Source: Lachnospiraceae bacterium
Lineage (GTDB): Bacteria > Bacillota > Clostridia > Lachnospirales > Lachnospiraceae
Assembly (NCBI GenBank): GCA_017412055.1
Contig: JAFQOW010000041.1
Coordinates: 174,713-238,712, forward strand
DNA length: 64,000 nucleotides
Direction: 5' to 3'
Both the position numbers and the translations under genes were made by a program. Positions 17,968 to 24,512 of the stretch are shown one piece after another. The notes under the pieces were generated by a model. The model was not told the DNA's origin, did no database searches, and saw only the letters and a program-made list of their open reading frames with translations. Numbering within the stretch: the stretch's first letter is position 1; the number at the start of each line of letters is the position of its first letter.

Positions 17968-18399
17968 TTATATTTTGGTTCTGTTAAAATCTACAACAAT
18001 TATATTAGGTTCTTTATTAAAGTGAACATCTACATCAACTTCAACTTCGCTTTTAGAAAAATATTCATCAGGAATATACAGTGAATGTTTAGAGCACAAA
18101 TTATCAAGTACATATAATTCACCTTTTTCATTTAACTTATAATCAAATGTAACCTTCAAATATGGAATATCAGAAAAACCAGTAACTTCTACTGTCCAAG
18201 GGAATTGAGTTGCCCAATAATGATCAAGATTTTGTCGTAACCAAAGAAAAAGGTCCTCGCAACTATCTACGGTATGTTTTACTTCATCTACCAATTCTTG
18301 AACATACGTATTCTTTCCACGGGCTCTGGCCGGATGATTATATAATCTTTTAAAGAAGAACTCTTGCAAAAAAGACAACCTTTGGACCTCATTATTCAT
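17968..18399 (-). CDS. Hypothetical protein
   Basis: 143 residues, soluble, aromatic-rich, ending in DVDVHFNKEPNIIVVDFNRT, a weak version of the tail-family ending. The last codons NRTKI and the stop are provided by the next promoter (AACAGAAC...TATAAG). Own box CAGAAC at about 18417-18424. Confidence 0.65.
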   Translation of the reverse strand: MNNEVQRLSFLQEFFFKRLYNHPARARGKNTYVQELVDEVKHTVDSCEDLFLWLRQNLDHYWATQFPWTVEVTGFSDIPYLKVTFDYKLNEKGELYVLDNLCSKHSLYIPDEYFSKSEVEVDVDVHFNKEPNIIVVDFNRTKI

Positions 18400-18428
18400 A
18401 ATAAAAAATATACAATAGTTCTGAAAAT

Positions 18429-18456
18429 AAAAAAAGCCAGTTTAACCCAACTGGCA
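18429..18456 (-). terminator. Terminator of tRNA cluster I
   Basis: GCCAGTT/AACTGGC stem (18436-18442 with 18449-18455), T-rich on the minus strand; it ends the leftmost tRNA transcript. Confidence 0.8.
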
Positions 18457-18521
18457 AGGGATGAATGAGACAAATACTCATATCTGATGATACCGTATCT
18501 GCCATAATAATAGACCGACAG

Positions 18522-18588
18522 GTTGACTCCGAATCGAACAGAGAATAGACGTTTTGGAGACGTCAGTTATAACCATTTAACTACCAAC
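18522..18588 (-). tRNA. tRNA-Trp (CCA)
   Basis: Anticodon stem GACGT/ACGTC with loop CTCCAAA, T arm CTCTG-TTCGATT-CGGAG and acceptor start GTTGG. Its first bases are also the last codons of the HNH gene upstream, whose TAG stop lies in the tRNA. Confidence 0.8.
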
Positions 18589-19153
18589 CTTTTATAGTAT
18601 CAACAATAATATATTCAGTATTATTAGTATTTAACCAATTTAAGCTCAATGGTTTAATAAGAGATTTCCATTTCTCATAATATTCATCACCTAATTGATT
18701 TTGTAAAATTGCACCTTCCAAATTAAGATATTGATGAAGTGATACATGTTTACTACGAGATAAAATTAAAAGATTTGATAAATCATTATTTTTTGGATTT
18801 CCATCGAGATGGTGAATTACTTCATTATATTCTAGCTGTCTTCCTATAATCTTTTCAACTAAAACACGATGTTCACATTTTTCACCAACATAACTATAAT
18901 TATTATTACTATCTAATGTTTTATTTTTAATATTATTCCAACATACTGGACAATATTTCGAAATATGTTTATTAATTGCTTCAAACTCATTGCCACAAAT
19001 TATACAGTTTTTAATCCACTTAGTTCGTACTTTTAAACCTGCATCTTTTCTGACTTTGCGTTGTTCAGCTTTACGTGCTAAAAAATGCTCATGGCAATAA
19101 CGTCGGCCTTTATCACATTCTTTATTACAACCTTCAATTTTACAAATTTTCAT
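18581..19153 (-). CDS. HNH homing endonuclease
   Basis: 190 residues from MKICKIEGCNKEC at 19153; the longer frame to 19240 runs into tRNA-Leu. Cys-rich zinc region at the N-terminus, then the HNH core EHRVLVEKIIGRQLEYNEVI, HHLDGNPKNNDLSNLL, SKHVSLHQYL. It cuts DNA and spreads by homing. Class L promoter GATAAATA upstream. Its stop codon lies in tRNA-Trp, suggesting insertion between tRNA genes. Confidence 0.85.
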   Translation of the reverse strand: MKICKIEGCNKECDKGRRYCHEHFLARKAEQRKVRKDAGLKVRTKWIKNCIICGNEFEAINKHISKYCPVCWNNIKNKTLDSNNNYSYVGEKCEHRVLVEKIIGRQLEYNEVIHHLDGNPKNNDLSNLLILSRSKHVSLHQYLNLEGAILQNQLGDEYYEKWKSLIKPLSLNWLNTNNTEYIIVDTIKGW

Positions 19154-19208
19154 ATTATTATTTATCGGTAAACATGTAAATGCGTTTACCAATTTTATTA
19201 ATTTATAG

Positions 19209-19290
19209 TACCCCTGACAGGATTTGCACCTGCAATCCATTAAGGCGCAGCATTTTAAGTGCTGTGTGTATTCTGTTCCACCACAGGGGC
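19209..19290 (-). tRNA. tRNA-Leu (TAA)
   Basis: Class II tRNA: acceptor GCCCCTG/CAGGGGT, anticodon loop CTTAAAA, variable arm and T arm CAGG-TGCAAAT-CCTG. Decodes UUA and UUG. Confidence 0.85.
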
Positions 19291-19299
19291 ATTGTGTGT

Positions 19300-19499
19300 A
19301 CCAATTAAATTTGGTACTTATTTTTGATAACTTTTTACTAGTGTGGTTGTTATCAGTACCACATGCGTTACGTGCATTATTACGGTATCATGGTTCCGCC
19401 TATCGATACGTTGGCTCGGTTGTTAACATGTAACCTGCTGAACTAGGGTCATTTTGTTTAGGTTGACCAACCACCGGTTTGTACCAGTTGCTTGGTACA
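19300..19499 (-). ncRNA. Uncharacterised 5' part of tRNA transcript with repeated hairpin
   Basis: No gene or tRNA fits these 200 bases. The RNA would start just downstream of the class E box at 19516-19523 with the hairpin GTACCA-AGCAAC-TGGTAC followed by CAAACCGGTGG. The same 26 bases begin the RNA at 22.99 kb. Confidence 0.4.
19473..19498 (-). repeat. Direct repeat copy 1: leader hairpin
   Basis: 26 bases identical to 22966-22991, each just downstream of a tRNA-operon promoter. Confidence 0.75.
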
Positions 19500-19523
19500 T
19501 TTTAATAATACCTAAGTTCTGAT
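19500..19523 (-). promoter_or_regulatory. Class E promoter of tRNA operon
   Basis: ATCAGAAC at 19516-19523, then TATTATTAAA. It is the T variant of the box, used by most tRNA operons here. Confidence 0.65.
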
Positions 19524-19538
19524 TTAACCTAGGCAAAC

Positions 19539-19603
19539 ATGCCGACAGTAATCGAAACTGCGTCTCTTGATAACAGTCAAGGCTTTACCACTAAGCTACG
19601 GCA
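19539..19603 (-). tRNA. tRNA-Asn (GTT), short anticodon loop
   Basis: Acceptor TGCCG/CGGCA and T arm GCAGT-TTCGATT-ACTGT. The anticodon arm CTTGA-CTGTTA-TCAAG leaves a six-base loop. A second Asn tRNA lies at 51519-51591, so this copy may be decaying or specialised. Confidence 0.65.
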
Positions 19604-19608
19604 AGTAA

Positions 19609-19634
19609 TACCTCCGGATGGATTTGAACCATCG
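19609..19634 (-). tRNA. tRNA 3' fragment (T arm and acceptor 3' strand)
   Basis: GATGG-TTCAAAT-CCATC followed by CGGAGGT. No D arm or matching 5' acceptor strand was found; the HNH gene ends about 25 bases upstream, so the gene was probably disrupted by it. Confidence 0.4.
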
Positions 19635-19659
19635 ATTTTTACTAAAATACTTTCACAAA

Positions 19660-20235
19660 TTAATGCTCATTTTTATATATCTCTTCTAATTTACTCATAT
19701 TCCAATTTTCATAATGAATTTCCATATGACAATTATGGCATAAAAGTAAACATTTATCAGCTTCTTTCTTCACTAAATCTAAAGAACGAGTGCCTATAGT
19801 TCTAGAATGTAAAATAAATTCCTTTTCAGATGGATTTTTATGATGAAAACATAAAGCAGCTAAATTTTTAGCATATCCACATATTTCGCATTTACCACCT
19901 CTTTCTTTAATAAGATCAAATTTTCGTTTTCTAGCTCTATCAGAATGATAAGATAAAGATTTATCAATAGAACCAGCATTTCTTTTATTATCCCAAAACC
20001 ATTTTACTTTACACTGTTTAGAACAATAAAAAGATTGATGTCCAGTCAATTCCTTTCCACATACTTTACAATATCGTCTTTGATTTCCATTGGATGTTTT
20101 AAGTCCATACAAATACATTTTCTTTTTAATTGTATGAAAAGAACATTTAAAGATTTCCGCTATTTCTTTAATAGTTTTACCAATTAATAACTCTTTTTCT
20201 ATATCTTCTTTTGAAATTAATATTTTTTGAGGCAT
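19660..20235 (-). CDS. HNH homing endonuclease with helix-turn-helix
   Basis: 191 residues. N-terminal helix-turn-helix (IKEIAEIFKCSFHTIKKKMYL), zinc fingers (YCKVCGKELTGHQSFYCSKQC), then an HNH-type core GGKCEICGYAKNLAALCFHH and CLLLCHNCHMEIHYEN. GATAAATA late element within the hairpin TATCCTA/TAGGATA upstream. It lies between a permuted tRNA and a tRNA fragment. Confidence 0.85.
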   Translation of the reverse strand: MPQKILISKEDIEKELLIGKTIKEIAEIFKCSFHTIKKKMYLYGLKTSNGNQRRYCKVCGKELTGHQSFYCSKQCKVKWFWDNKRNAGSIDKSLSYHSDRARKRKFDLIKERGGKCEICGYAKNLAALCFHHKNPSEKEFILHSRTIGTRSLDLVKKEADKCLLLCHNCHMEIHYENWNMSKLEEIYKNEH

Positions 20236-20291
20236 ATATAGTATTTATCCTATTGGTTAGGATAAAATATACATAAAACCATCAAAATACC

Positions 20292-20422
20292 AAGACTCAG
20301 ATTTTCGCATTGAAGACGCTCTACCACTGAGCTACCTCCTATCATTCGACCAGAGGACGGGATTCGAACCCGCGACATTCTTCCCCATTAGCTATTAATA
20401 TTATAATTGCTGTATGAGTCTT
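20292..20422 (-). tRNA. Permuted tRNA-like gene, copy 1 (T arm before D arm)
   Basis: On the minus strand the order is AAGACTCA, ACAGCAA, anticodon 3' strand GAAGA, T arm GCGGG-TTCGAAT-CCCGT, acceptor 3' CCTCT, short linker, acceptor 5' GGAGG, D arm GCTC-AGTGGTA-GAGC, anticodon 5' strand TCTTC, TGAGTCTT. Three helices join the two halves: acceptor, anticodon stem and the outer 8-bp stem. The anticodon cannot be fixed because the mature loop junction is unknown. Confidence 0.6.
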
Positions 20423-20426
20423 TTAA

Positions 20427-20499
20427 TACGGATGACTGGAATTGAACCAGCTAAATGCTCCTTGGAAGGGAGATGCAACAACCATTATGCGCCATCCGC
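20427..20499 (-). tRNA. tRNA-Gly (TCC)
   Basis: Acceptor GCGGATG/CATCCGT, anticodon stem CTCC/GGAG with loop CTTCCAA, T arm GCTGG-TTCAATT-CCAGT. Confidence 0.85.
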
Positions 20500-20507
20500 T
20501 TTAAAAT

Positions 20508-20579
20508 ATTCCGAGGATGGATTTGAACCACCGGCAAGCGCTATTAATATCGCTGTTCTACCACTGAACTACTCCGGAA
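20508..20579 (-). tRNA. tRNA, anticodon uncertain
   Basis: Acceptor TTCCGG with TCGGAA, D arm GTTC-AGTGGTA-GAAC and T arm GGTGG-TTCAAAT-CCATC are clear. The anticodon arm AGCG...CGCT has an enlarged loop around ATATTAATAG, so the anticodon cannot be assigned by eye. Confidence 0.65.
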
Positions 20580-20585
20580 TATTAA

Positions 20586-20658
20586 TGGTAACGAACGGAA
20601 TTGAACCGCTGACGAAAGCATTTTCAGTGCTCCACTCTACCAACTGAGTTACATTACC
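20586..20658 (-). tRNA. tRNA-Phe (GAA)
   Basis: Acceptor GGTAATG/CGTTACC, anticodon arm GAGCA-CTGAAAA-TGCTT, T arm GCGG-TTCAATT-CCGT. Confidence 0.85.
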
Positions 20659-20659
20659 G

Positions 20660-20877
20660 ATTTGGTTAGTCTCTTTCAGAGCCCGGACTAACACCTACTG
20701 AACGTAAGTATCTTTCGACTTTTCGACTCCGCGTTTCTATATTTAGACTCATGAAACGTATTAAGTGAGTTTCTTACGTAAGGGTTGTGACTTCTAACGC
20801 AGGTCATTACATCACCTACCGCGGAAAACATTTATAGCTGTTTATCTTCACTAGCACCTTGTTCAAGGGTGACTTAC
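20660..20877 (-). ncRNA. Spacer of 218 bases, possible structured RNA
   Basis: No tRNA or ORF fits. A GTTAGTC/GACTAAC hairpin lies near the tRNA-Phe side and AAACAGC occurs in it. Too long for a simple tRNA spacer; function unknown. Confidence 0.3.
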
Positions 20878-20966
20878 TAGGAGCCCTCGGAATCGAACCG
20901 AGAAATGTTATAGGATTACCCACATGGTTTATGAGACCACCGCCGACACCATTTGGCTTGACTCCC
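20878..20966 (-). tRNA. Class II tRNA with CAT anticodon
   Basis: Acceptor GGGAGTC/GGCTCCT, anticodon arm GTGGT-CTCATAA-ACCAT, a long variable arm (about 20 nt) and T arm CTCGG-TTCGATT-CCGAG. CAT normally marks Met or Ile2 tRNAs, which have short variable arms, while this body looks Leu/Ser-like. Separate Met-type tRNAs exist at 35531 and 51432. Confidence 0.7.
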
Positions 20967-21009
20967 AATTAGTTACGTATATTTTAATTAATTTATATGC
21001 TGTTGATAC

Positions 21010-21032
21010 TTTATTTATATGTTAGTTCTGAT
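21010..21032 (-). promoter_or_regulatory. Class E promoter of tRNA operon
   Basis: ATCAGAAC at 21025-21032, then TAACA and TATAAATAAAG; the box overlaps the end of the endonuclease gene. Confidence 0.65.
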
Positions 21033-21995
21033 TTTCTGTTTGGTAAAATCTTTAGGATTTATACCTCGACATATAAGCCACTTTCTGATTGCATTATCAC
21101 TTACTCCCATTTCTTTTGCAACTGATAAAAACGAATTACCTTCACTTAAAAGCTTTATTGCTTTATTAACCTTTTTATCATTTACTCTATTATCTTTACG
21201 TTGACAACTAATTGAACAATAAGTTTTTTGTTCAACAGTTAATGGATTTCCGCATAATTTGCATTTATTTTCAGTATATCTCTTTACCTTTATTACTTTT
21301 TCACCTCTACAATTTTTGCGTAAAACTTTTTTGCCATTGGAACTGGGCAATATAGTTGGGGGATTAAGTGATGTATTTTTAATAAACTGTTTTAATTCTA
21401 ATAAAAAACTTTCTTTATCATCTAATTGCTGATATTCAGGCCAGTTAATACGATACACAACAAATCCATTATCCTGAGCCTTTTTATCTCTTTTTTCATC
21501 TGACTTTCGTATTCGTCCATCAACATAATGTTGAGAACCATCAATTTCCAAATCTATAAAATCATTAATTAAAAAATCAAATGAATATAAACCGAAATGA
21601 TATTCCTGTTTGAAACTTATATTTTCTTTTTCAAGCCATTCTCTAAAGTATTTTTCAGGATATGATTCACCTCTGGACTTATGATTTAATTTATAGGGTA
21701 CTTGGTCCGGATGCTCTTCAAGATATTTTTTGCGAGACTGAGATATTTTATTCCTTACGTGCTGTGGAGTAACTCGTTTTTTGCCAGCAATACTTAACAT
21801 TTCAGATTTCGTACGCCAAAAATTAATTAATTTACGACGCAGAAGAGTCGCAATAAGAGATTCACTTATTTGTAATTCTCTTGCAATACGTTTGCGACCC
21901 CCAAATCCTTCATCATACAACTTTTGTATTTTAAGTATAATTTCATCTGAAGGACTTACCCAGGTAGCACCATTTATACCTGCTTTATTTCTCAT
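21015..21995 (-). CDS. EDxHD-type homing endonuclease with DNA-binding modules
   Basis: 326 residues. N-terminal helix-turn-helix (GRKRIARELQISESLIATLL), a nuclease core FDFLINDFIDLEIDGSQHYV...VYRINW of the EDxHD/Vsr-like (DUF559-like) class, a zinc finger (CKLCGNPLTVEQKTYCSISC) and a C-terminal resolvase-like helix-turn-helix (SVAKEMGVSDNAIRKWL). A freestanding homing enzyme in a tRNA array, with its own late promoter GATAAATA. Confidence 0.82.
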   Translation of the reverse strand: MRNKAGINGATWVSPSDEIILKIQKLYDEGFGGRKRIARELQISESLIATLLRRKLINFWRTKSEMLSIAGKKRVTPQHVRNKISQSRKKYLEEHPDQVPYKLNHKSRGESYPEKYFREWLEKENISFKQEYHFGLYSFDFLINDFIDLEIDGSQHYVDGRIRKSDEKRDKKAQDNGFVVYRINWPEYQQLDDKESFLLELKQFIKNTSLNPPTILPSSNGKKVLRKNCRGEKVIKVKRYTENKCKLCGNPLTVEQKTYCSISCQRKDNRVNDKKVNKAIKLLSEGNSFLSVAKEMGVSDNAIRKWLICRGINPKDFTKQKIRTNI

Positions 21996-22018
21996 ATATC
22001 TATTTATCTAAAATAATA

Positions 22019-22053
22019 GACTTATGAGAAATAAAATAAATTTCTCATAAGTC
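22019..22053. terminator. Hairpin insulating the endonuclease gene
   Basis: GACTTATGAGAAAT/ATTTCTCATAAGTC, a 14-bp perfect stem between tRNA-Lys and the late promoter of the endonuclease gene. It would end tRNA transcription before the endonuclease start. Confidence 0.65.
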
Positions 22054-22070
22054 ATTAATAATTAACATTA

Positions 22071-22408
22071 TACGCCCTCCGGGACTCGAACCCGGGACCA
22101 ACAGATTAACTTAAGATTGCATATTTCTATGCAGGTCACTTACATTCCTTTCTTAACGGACTATCCCTTTACCATATCATTTCTAACTTAGGTAGACGAT
22201 TATAGTCTCTGCACGTCCTATCAGATTTCTCTTCAAGTTTCGCTCAGGATTGACTTTAGCATTACCTATTAAGTGTTCCCTGAATTTACGTCATTCACAT
22301 TAAGAGTTTCCTCTTAAGTGCTCCACGTGGTATATCAATATGTGTGTAAGTCACTGATATTTAACCACTTAGGGAAGTCTGCTGCTCTTCCAGCTGAGCT
22401 AAGAGCGC
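22071..22408 (-). tRNA. tRNA-Lys (TTT) interrupted by a group I intron
   Basis: Exon 1 is 22375-22408 (34 nt, ending after U34) and exon 2 is 22071-22109 (39 nt). Joined, they give a 73-nt tRNA: acceptor GCGCTCT/AGGGCGT, anticodon arm GCAGA-CTTTTAA-TCTGT, T arm CCCGG-TTCGAGT-CCCGG. It is very close to bacterial tRNA-Lys. Decodes AAA and AAG once spliced. Confidence 0.88.
22110..22374 (-). other. Group I intron (IC3-like), 265 nt, no ORF
   Basis: 5' exon ends in U, intron ends in G. Conserved core strings in order: AATCCTGAGC (Q region), GTGCAGAGACTA (R, P7 5' strand), GGTAAAGGGATAGTCC (P3/S, P7 3' strand). These closely match the cyanobacterial tRNA-Leu intron core. Splicing should be RNA-catalysed with a guanosine cofactor. 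Inserted inside the anticodon between positions 34 and 35. Confidence 0.85.
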
Positions 22409-22447
22409 TTTTTTATTTTTTATCAACCACCATTAAGCAGTTGACAC

Positions 22448-22470
22448 TTTAATAATGTATCAGTTCTGAT
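22448..22470 (-). promoter_or_regulatory. Class E promoter before tRNA-Lys
   Basis: ATCAGAAC at 22463-22470 with CATTATTAAA downstream. Confidence 0.6.
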
Positions 22471-22481
22471 TCATTATTGAG

Positions 22482-22570
22482 CACAGGTGGCAGGACTCGA
22501 ACCTGCAAAGACAACTCCAATTACCATAGTTTTACGTCTCATGCTTAGAAGGCACGTTGGTTACACCTGC
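22482..22570 (-). tRNA. tRNA-Arg (TCT)-like, unusual layout
   Basis: Acceptor GCAGGTG/CACCTGT and T arm GCAGG-TTCGAGT-CCTGC. An anticodon arm CGTGC-CTTCTAA-GCATG follows the acceptor after only seven bases, leaving no room for a D arm. A D-arm-like hairpin AACT...AGTT lies after it inside an AGAC...GTCT stem. Either an armless tRNA or a misread fold. Confidence 0.55.
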
Positions 22571-22578
22571 ATTAGTTG

Positions 22579-22992
22579 ACACATCAAAAGCACTTTTCTC
22601 ATTAAGCTATGCCGAATTTCCGGCATCAGGAATCCCACCTGAAACTCTTTTGATGTGCTAGCCGATTTTTAGCGCGAGGACTAATCGACTAAACCTCGGG
22701 TCTCTTACACATTTCTGCCAGGTGGAGCCCGACCTGTATTTCAACGTGCCACGTTCGCACGATTAGTTATTATGTTATTGGTCCTTCGACCTCACCAGCA
22801 TAACGCGTCTTGGTGCGCCCTATTTTAGACTTAGGAGACAGATAAAGAAATCACAAGTATAGGTTAGGATTTCCATGATTAATTTTTATCGCGCAAAATC
22901 CAGCGCTGTTCCGACGTGGTTTCTTCCTTGCTCATTGTACTTCTGAGGAAGTGGTGGCCGGTCCCACCGGTTTGTACCAGTTGCTTGGTACA
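22579..22992 (-). ncRNA. Structured non-coding RNA of about 410 nt
   Basis: No ORF or tRNA. It starts at a class E promoter with the repeated GTACCA..TGGTAC hairpin. Further pairings: ACTAATCG/CGATTAGT (22680-22687 with 22760-22767) around GTGC-GAACGTG-GCAC; CACCA/TGGTG; and a 3' domain closed by ACATCAAAAG/CTTTTGATGT (22581-22590 with 22647-22656) around ATGCCGGAAATTCGGCAT. GC content is above that of its surroundings. Confidence 0.55.
22966..22991 (-). repeat. Direct repeat copy 2: leader hairpin
   Basis: Same 26 bases as 19473-19498, just downstream of a promoter. Confidence 0.75.
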
Positions 22993-22993
22993 G

Positions 22994-23016
22994 TTTAATA
23001 ATATCTTTGTTCTGAT
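22994..23016 (-). promoter_or_regulatory. Class E promoter of the 22.6-23.0 kb RNA
   Basis: ATCAGAAC at 23009-23016 and TATTATTAAA at 22994-23003. Confidence 0.65.
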
Positions 23017-23061
23017 CCAGGTAGCAAGTACCCTTCATCTTTAACGTATTTTCAGTAATAA

Positions 23062-23090
23062 AAAACGGCAGAGTTTTTAGTCCTGCCGTT
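23062..23090 (-). terminator. Terminator
   Basis: AACGGCAG/CTGCCGTT stem; a second AACGGCAGG run lies at about 23130. Separates the late gene from the downstream RNA. Confidence 0.7.
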
Positions 23091-23190
23091 AATACTATGA
23101 AAATCTGCTAGATAAAAAGAATTAACAAAACGGCAGGGGCTGTCGCTTTAAAAACCATTTAATTGTTCTTTTTATTGTCATCAAATATAT

Positions 23191-23886
23191 TTATCGCTTC
23201 TTTTCTAATTTTTCCTTTTCTGCCTTCAATTCATTTAAACGTTTTTCTAATTGTTCAATTTCGGCATTAATTCTATTAAGTTTATTAGTTCTAATTTTTT
23301 CGCTACGAGCACTACTTGCAGCAGGGTCTACATTTGCTAAGCTAATCTTAAAAATAATTAAGCCACTACGATTATGCTGAGAATCATAAACTTGAACATA
23401 AACAGCTACATATCTTTTCTTATTTCTAGTAAATGATTTCTTTTTGAGTTCGCTACTTCCAATTGTACAATTAATTTTTTCACCATCTTCAGTTACTAAC
23501 ATTAATTCCGCTGTTCTAGTTGCATCATTCCAAGCCTTACGAGCAGCTTTACCGTAAAGACGAGGACCAACATTTCTTGTTTTATATACAGGTCCTTGTT
23601 CTCTAAATGATGCAGCTGAATCAAGTTCTTTTGTGTGTTCATATGGTTGATATGAAAAATTCTCATCATCAAAGGTCGATTCTGCTGTAGTGCATCTTAT
23701 TGCATTGTCAATTGGTTCTCCTCCATGTAAGTAAAGGACTTCAGTACTAGGTTGTAAAAATGCCTTAAGAATACCTTTAGCTGAAGGATTATAACCAGAA
23801 AATGTCTTTTCTGCATTGAACAAAAGAATATCGTCACTTGACGTATTTTCAATCAAATAAATTAAATTATCTATTTCTTTAGACAT
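23191..23886 (-). CDS. Late protein with C-terminal coiled coil
   Basis: 231 residues: a helical start, a beta-rich middle (RYVAVYVQVYDSQHNRSGL) and a strong C-terminal coiled coil (INAEIEQLEKRLNELKAEKE). TAAATAAA 6 nt before the ATG marks late expression. Terminators on both sides make it a single-gene unit in the tRNA region. Possibly a minor virion protein. Confidence 0.7.
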   Translation of the reverse strand: MSKEIDNLIYLIENTSSDDILLFNAEKTFSGYNPSAKGILKAFLQPSTEVLYLHGGEPIDNAIRCTTAESTFDDENFSYQPYEHTKELDSAASFREQGPVYKTRNVGPRLYGKAARKAWNDATRTAELMLVTEDGEKINCTIGSSELKKKSFTRNKKRYVAVYVQVYDSQHNRSGLIIFKISLANVDPAASSARSEKIRTNKLNRINAEIEQLEKRLNELKAEKEKLEKKR

Positions 23887-23903
23887 ATATTTTATTTAAA
23901 CAT

Positions 23904-23935
23904 AAAAAATCACCGGAAAAACCGGTGATTTTTTA
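23904..23935. terminator. Bidirectional terminator
   Basis: AAAAAATCACCGG/CCGGTGATTTTTT just upstream of the late promoter at 23886. Confidence 0.85.
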
Positions 23936-23962
23936 TTATGCAAATAGAAAACTACAAAAACT

Positions 23963-24026
23963 CGACACTAATTTCTCTAGTACGTATTATTCAGATATGT
24001 AAGAAAAAAGTTTGCTGTATGTGCCG
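23963..24026 (-). ncRNA. ACAGCAA element (64 nt)
   Basis: Ends pair as CGGCAC/GTGTCG; the 5' strand is followed by ATACAGCAA as in the other copies. Adjacent to tRNA-Val. No tRNA arms inside. Confidence 0.45.
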
Positions 24027-24029
24027 AAA

Positions 24030-24105
24030 TAGGGTGACTAGGATTCGAACCTAGGATAATACTTGTGTGTAAAACAAGCCTCGTCGACCACTGGAGCACC
24101 ACCCC
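24030..24105 (-). tRNA. tRNA-Val (TAC)
   Basis: Acceptor GGGGTGG/TCACCCT, anticodon arm CTTGT-TTTACAC-ACAAG, T arm CTAGG-TTCGAAT-CCTAG. Confidence 0.88.
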
Positions 24106-24113
24106 AAATTACT

Positions 24114-24181
24114 AGACGCAGATTGATATATCGTTTAAAAGACGATTCCTTATGATAGGTAGTTGATTGCTGTAAGCGTCT
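24114..24181 (-). ncRNA. ACAGCAA element with Lys-like anticodon arm (68 nt)
   Basis: AGACGC/GCGTCT outer stem, TTACAGCAA after the 5' strand, and an internal hairpin ATCGT-CTTTTAA-ACGAT, whose loop equals a tRNA-Lys anticodon loop. No D or T arm. Confidence 0.45.
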
Positions 24182-24184
24182 TAA

Positions 24185-24231
24185 AATACCTTCAGCTTCC
24201 GCTGTTTAATGGACAGGTGCTGTGTAGTATT
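24185..24231 (-). ncRNA. ACAGC element (47 nt)
   Basis: AATACT/GGTATT outer stem, ACACAGCA after the 5' strand, between two tRNA genes. Confidence 0.35.
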
Positions 24232-24233
24232 AA

Positions 24234-24318
24234 TACAGAAGAAAGGACTCGAACCTTCACGGGATTTCTCCCATAACATCCTTAATGTTACGTGTCTCGC
24301 CAATTCCACCACTTCTGC
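24234..24318 (-). tRNA. tRNA-Leu (AAG)
   Basis: Class II: acceptor GCAGAAG/CTTCTGT, anticodon arm TAACA-TTAAGGA-TGTTA, variable stem GGGA/TCCC, T arm GAAGG-TTCGAGT-CCTTT. Confidence 0.85.
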
Positions 24319-24351
24319 ATATATAACTTATTAATATTCAATAAGTTGGAG

Positions 24352-24437
24352 CGGGCGCAGAGGGACTCGCACCCCCAAAGGCTTTCTAGGCCCCGACGAT
24401 TTTCAAGATCGCTTCCTCATCTAGCCGGATTACGCCC
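24352..24437 (-). tRNA. tRNA-Ser (TGA)
   Basis: Class II: acceptor GGGCGTA/TGCGCCC, anticodon stem CGAT/ATCG with loop CTTGAAA, T-loop TGCGAGT. Decodes UCA. Confidence 0.85.
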
Positions 24438-24512
24438 AATTATTCATAAAGATTATAGAAATCTTTACCATATTTATCCACTACATATTCAAGATAATCT
24501 TTAATGTTGTGT

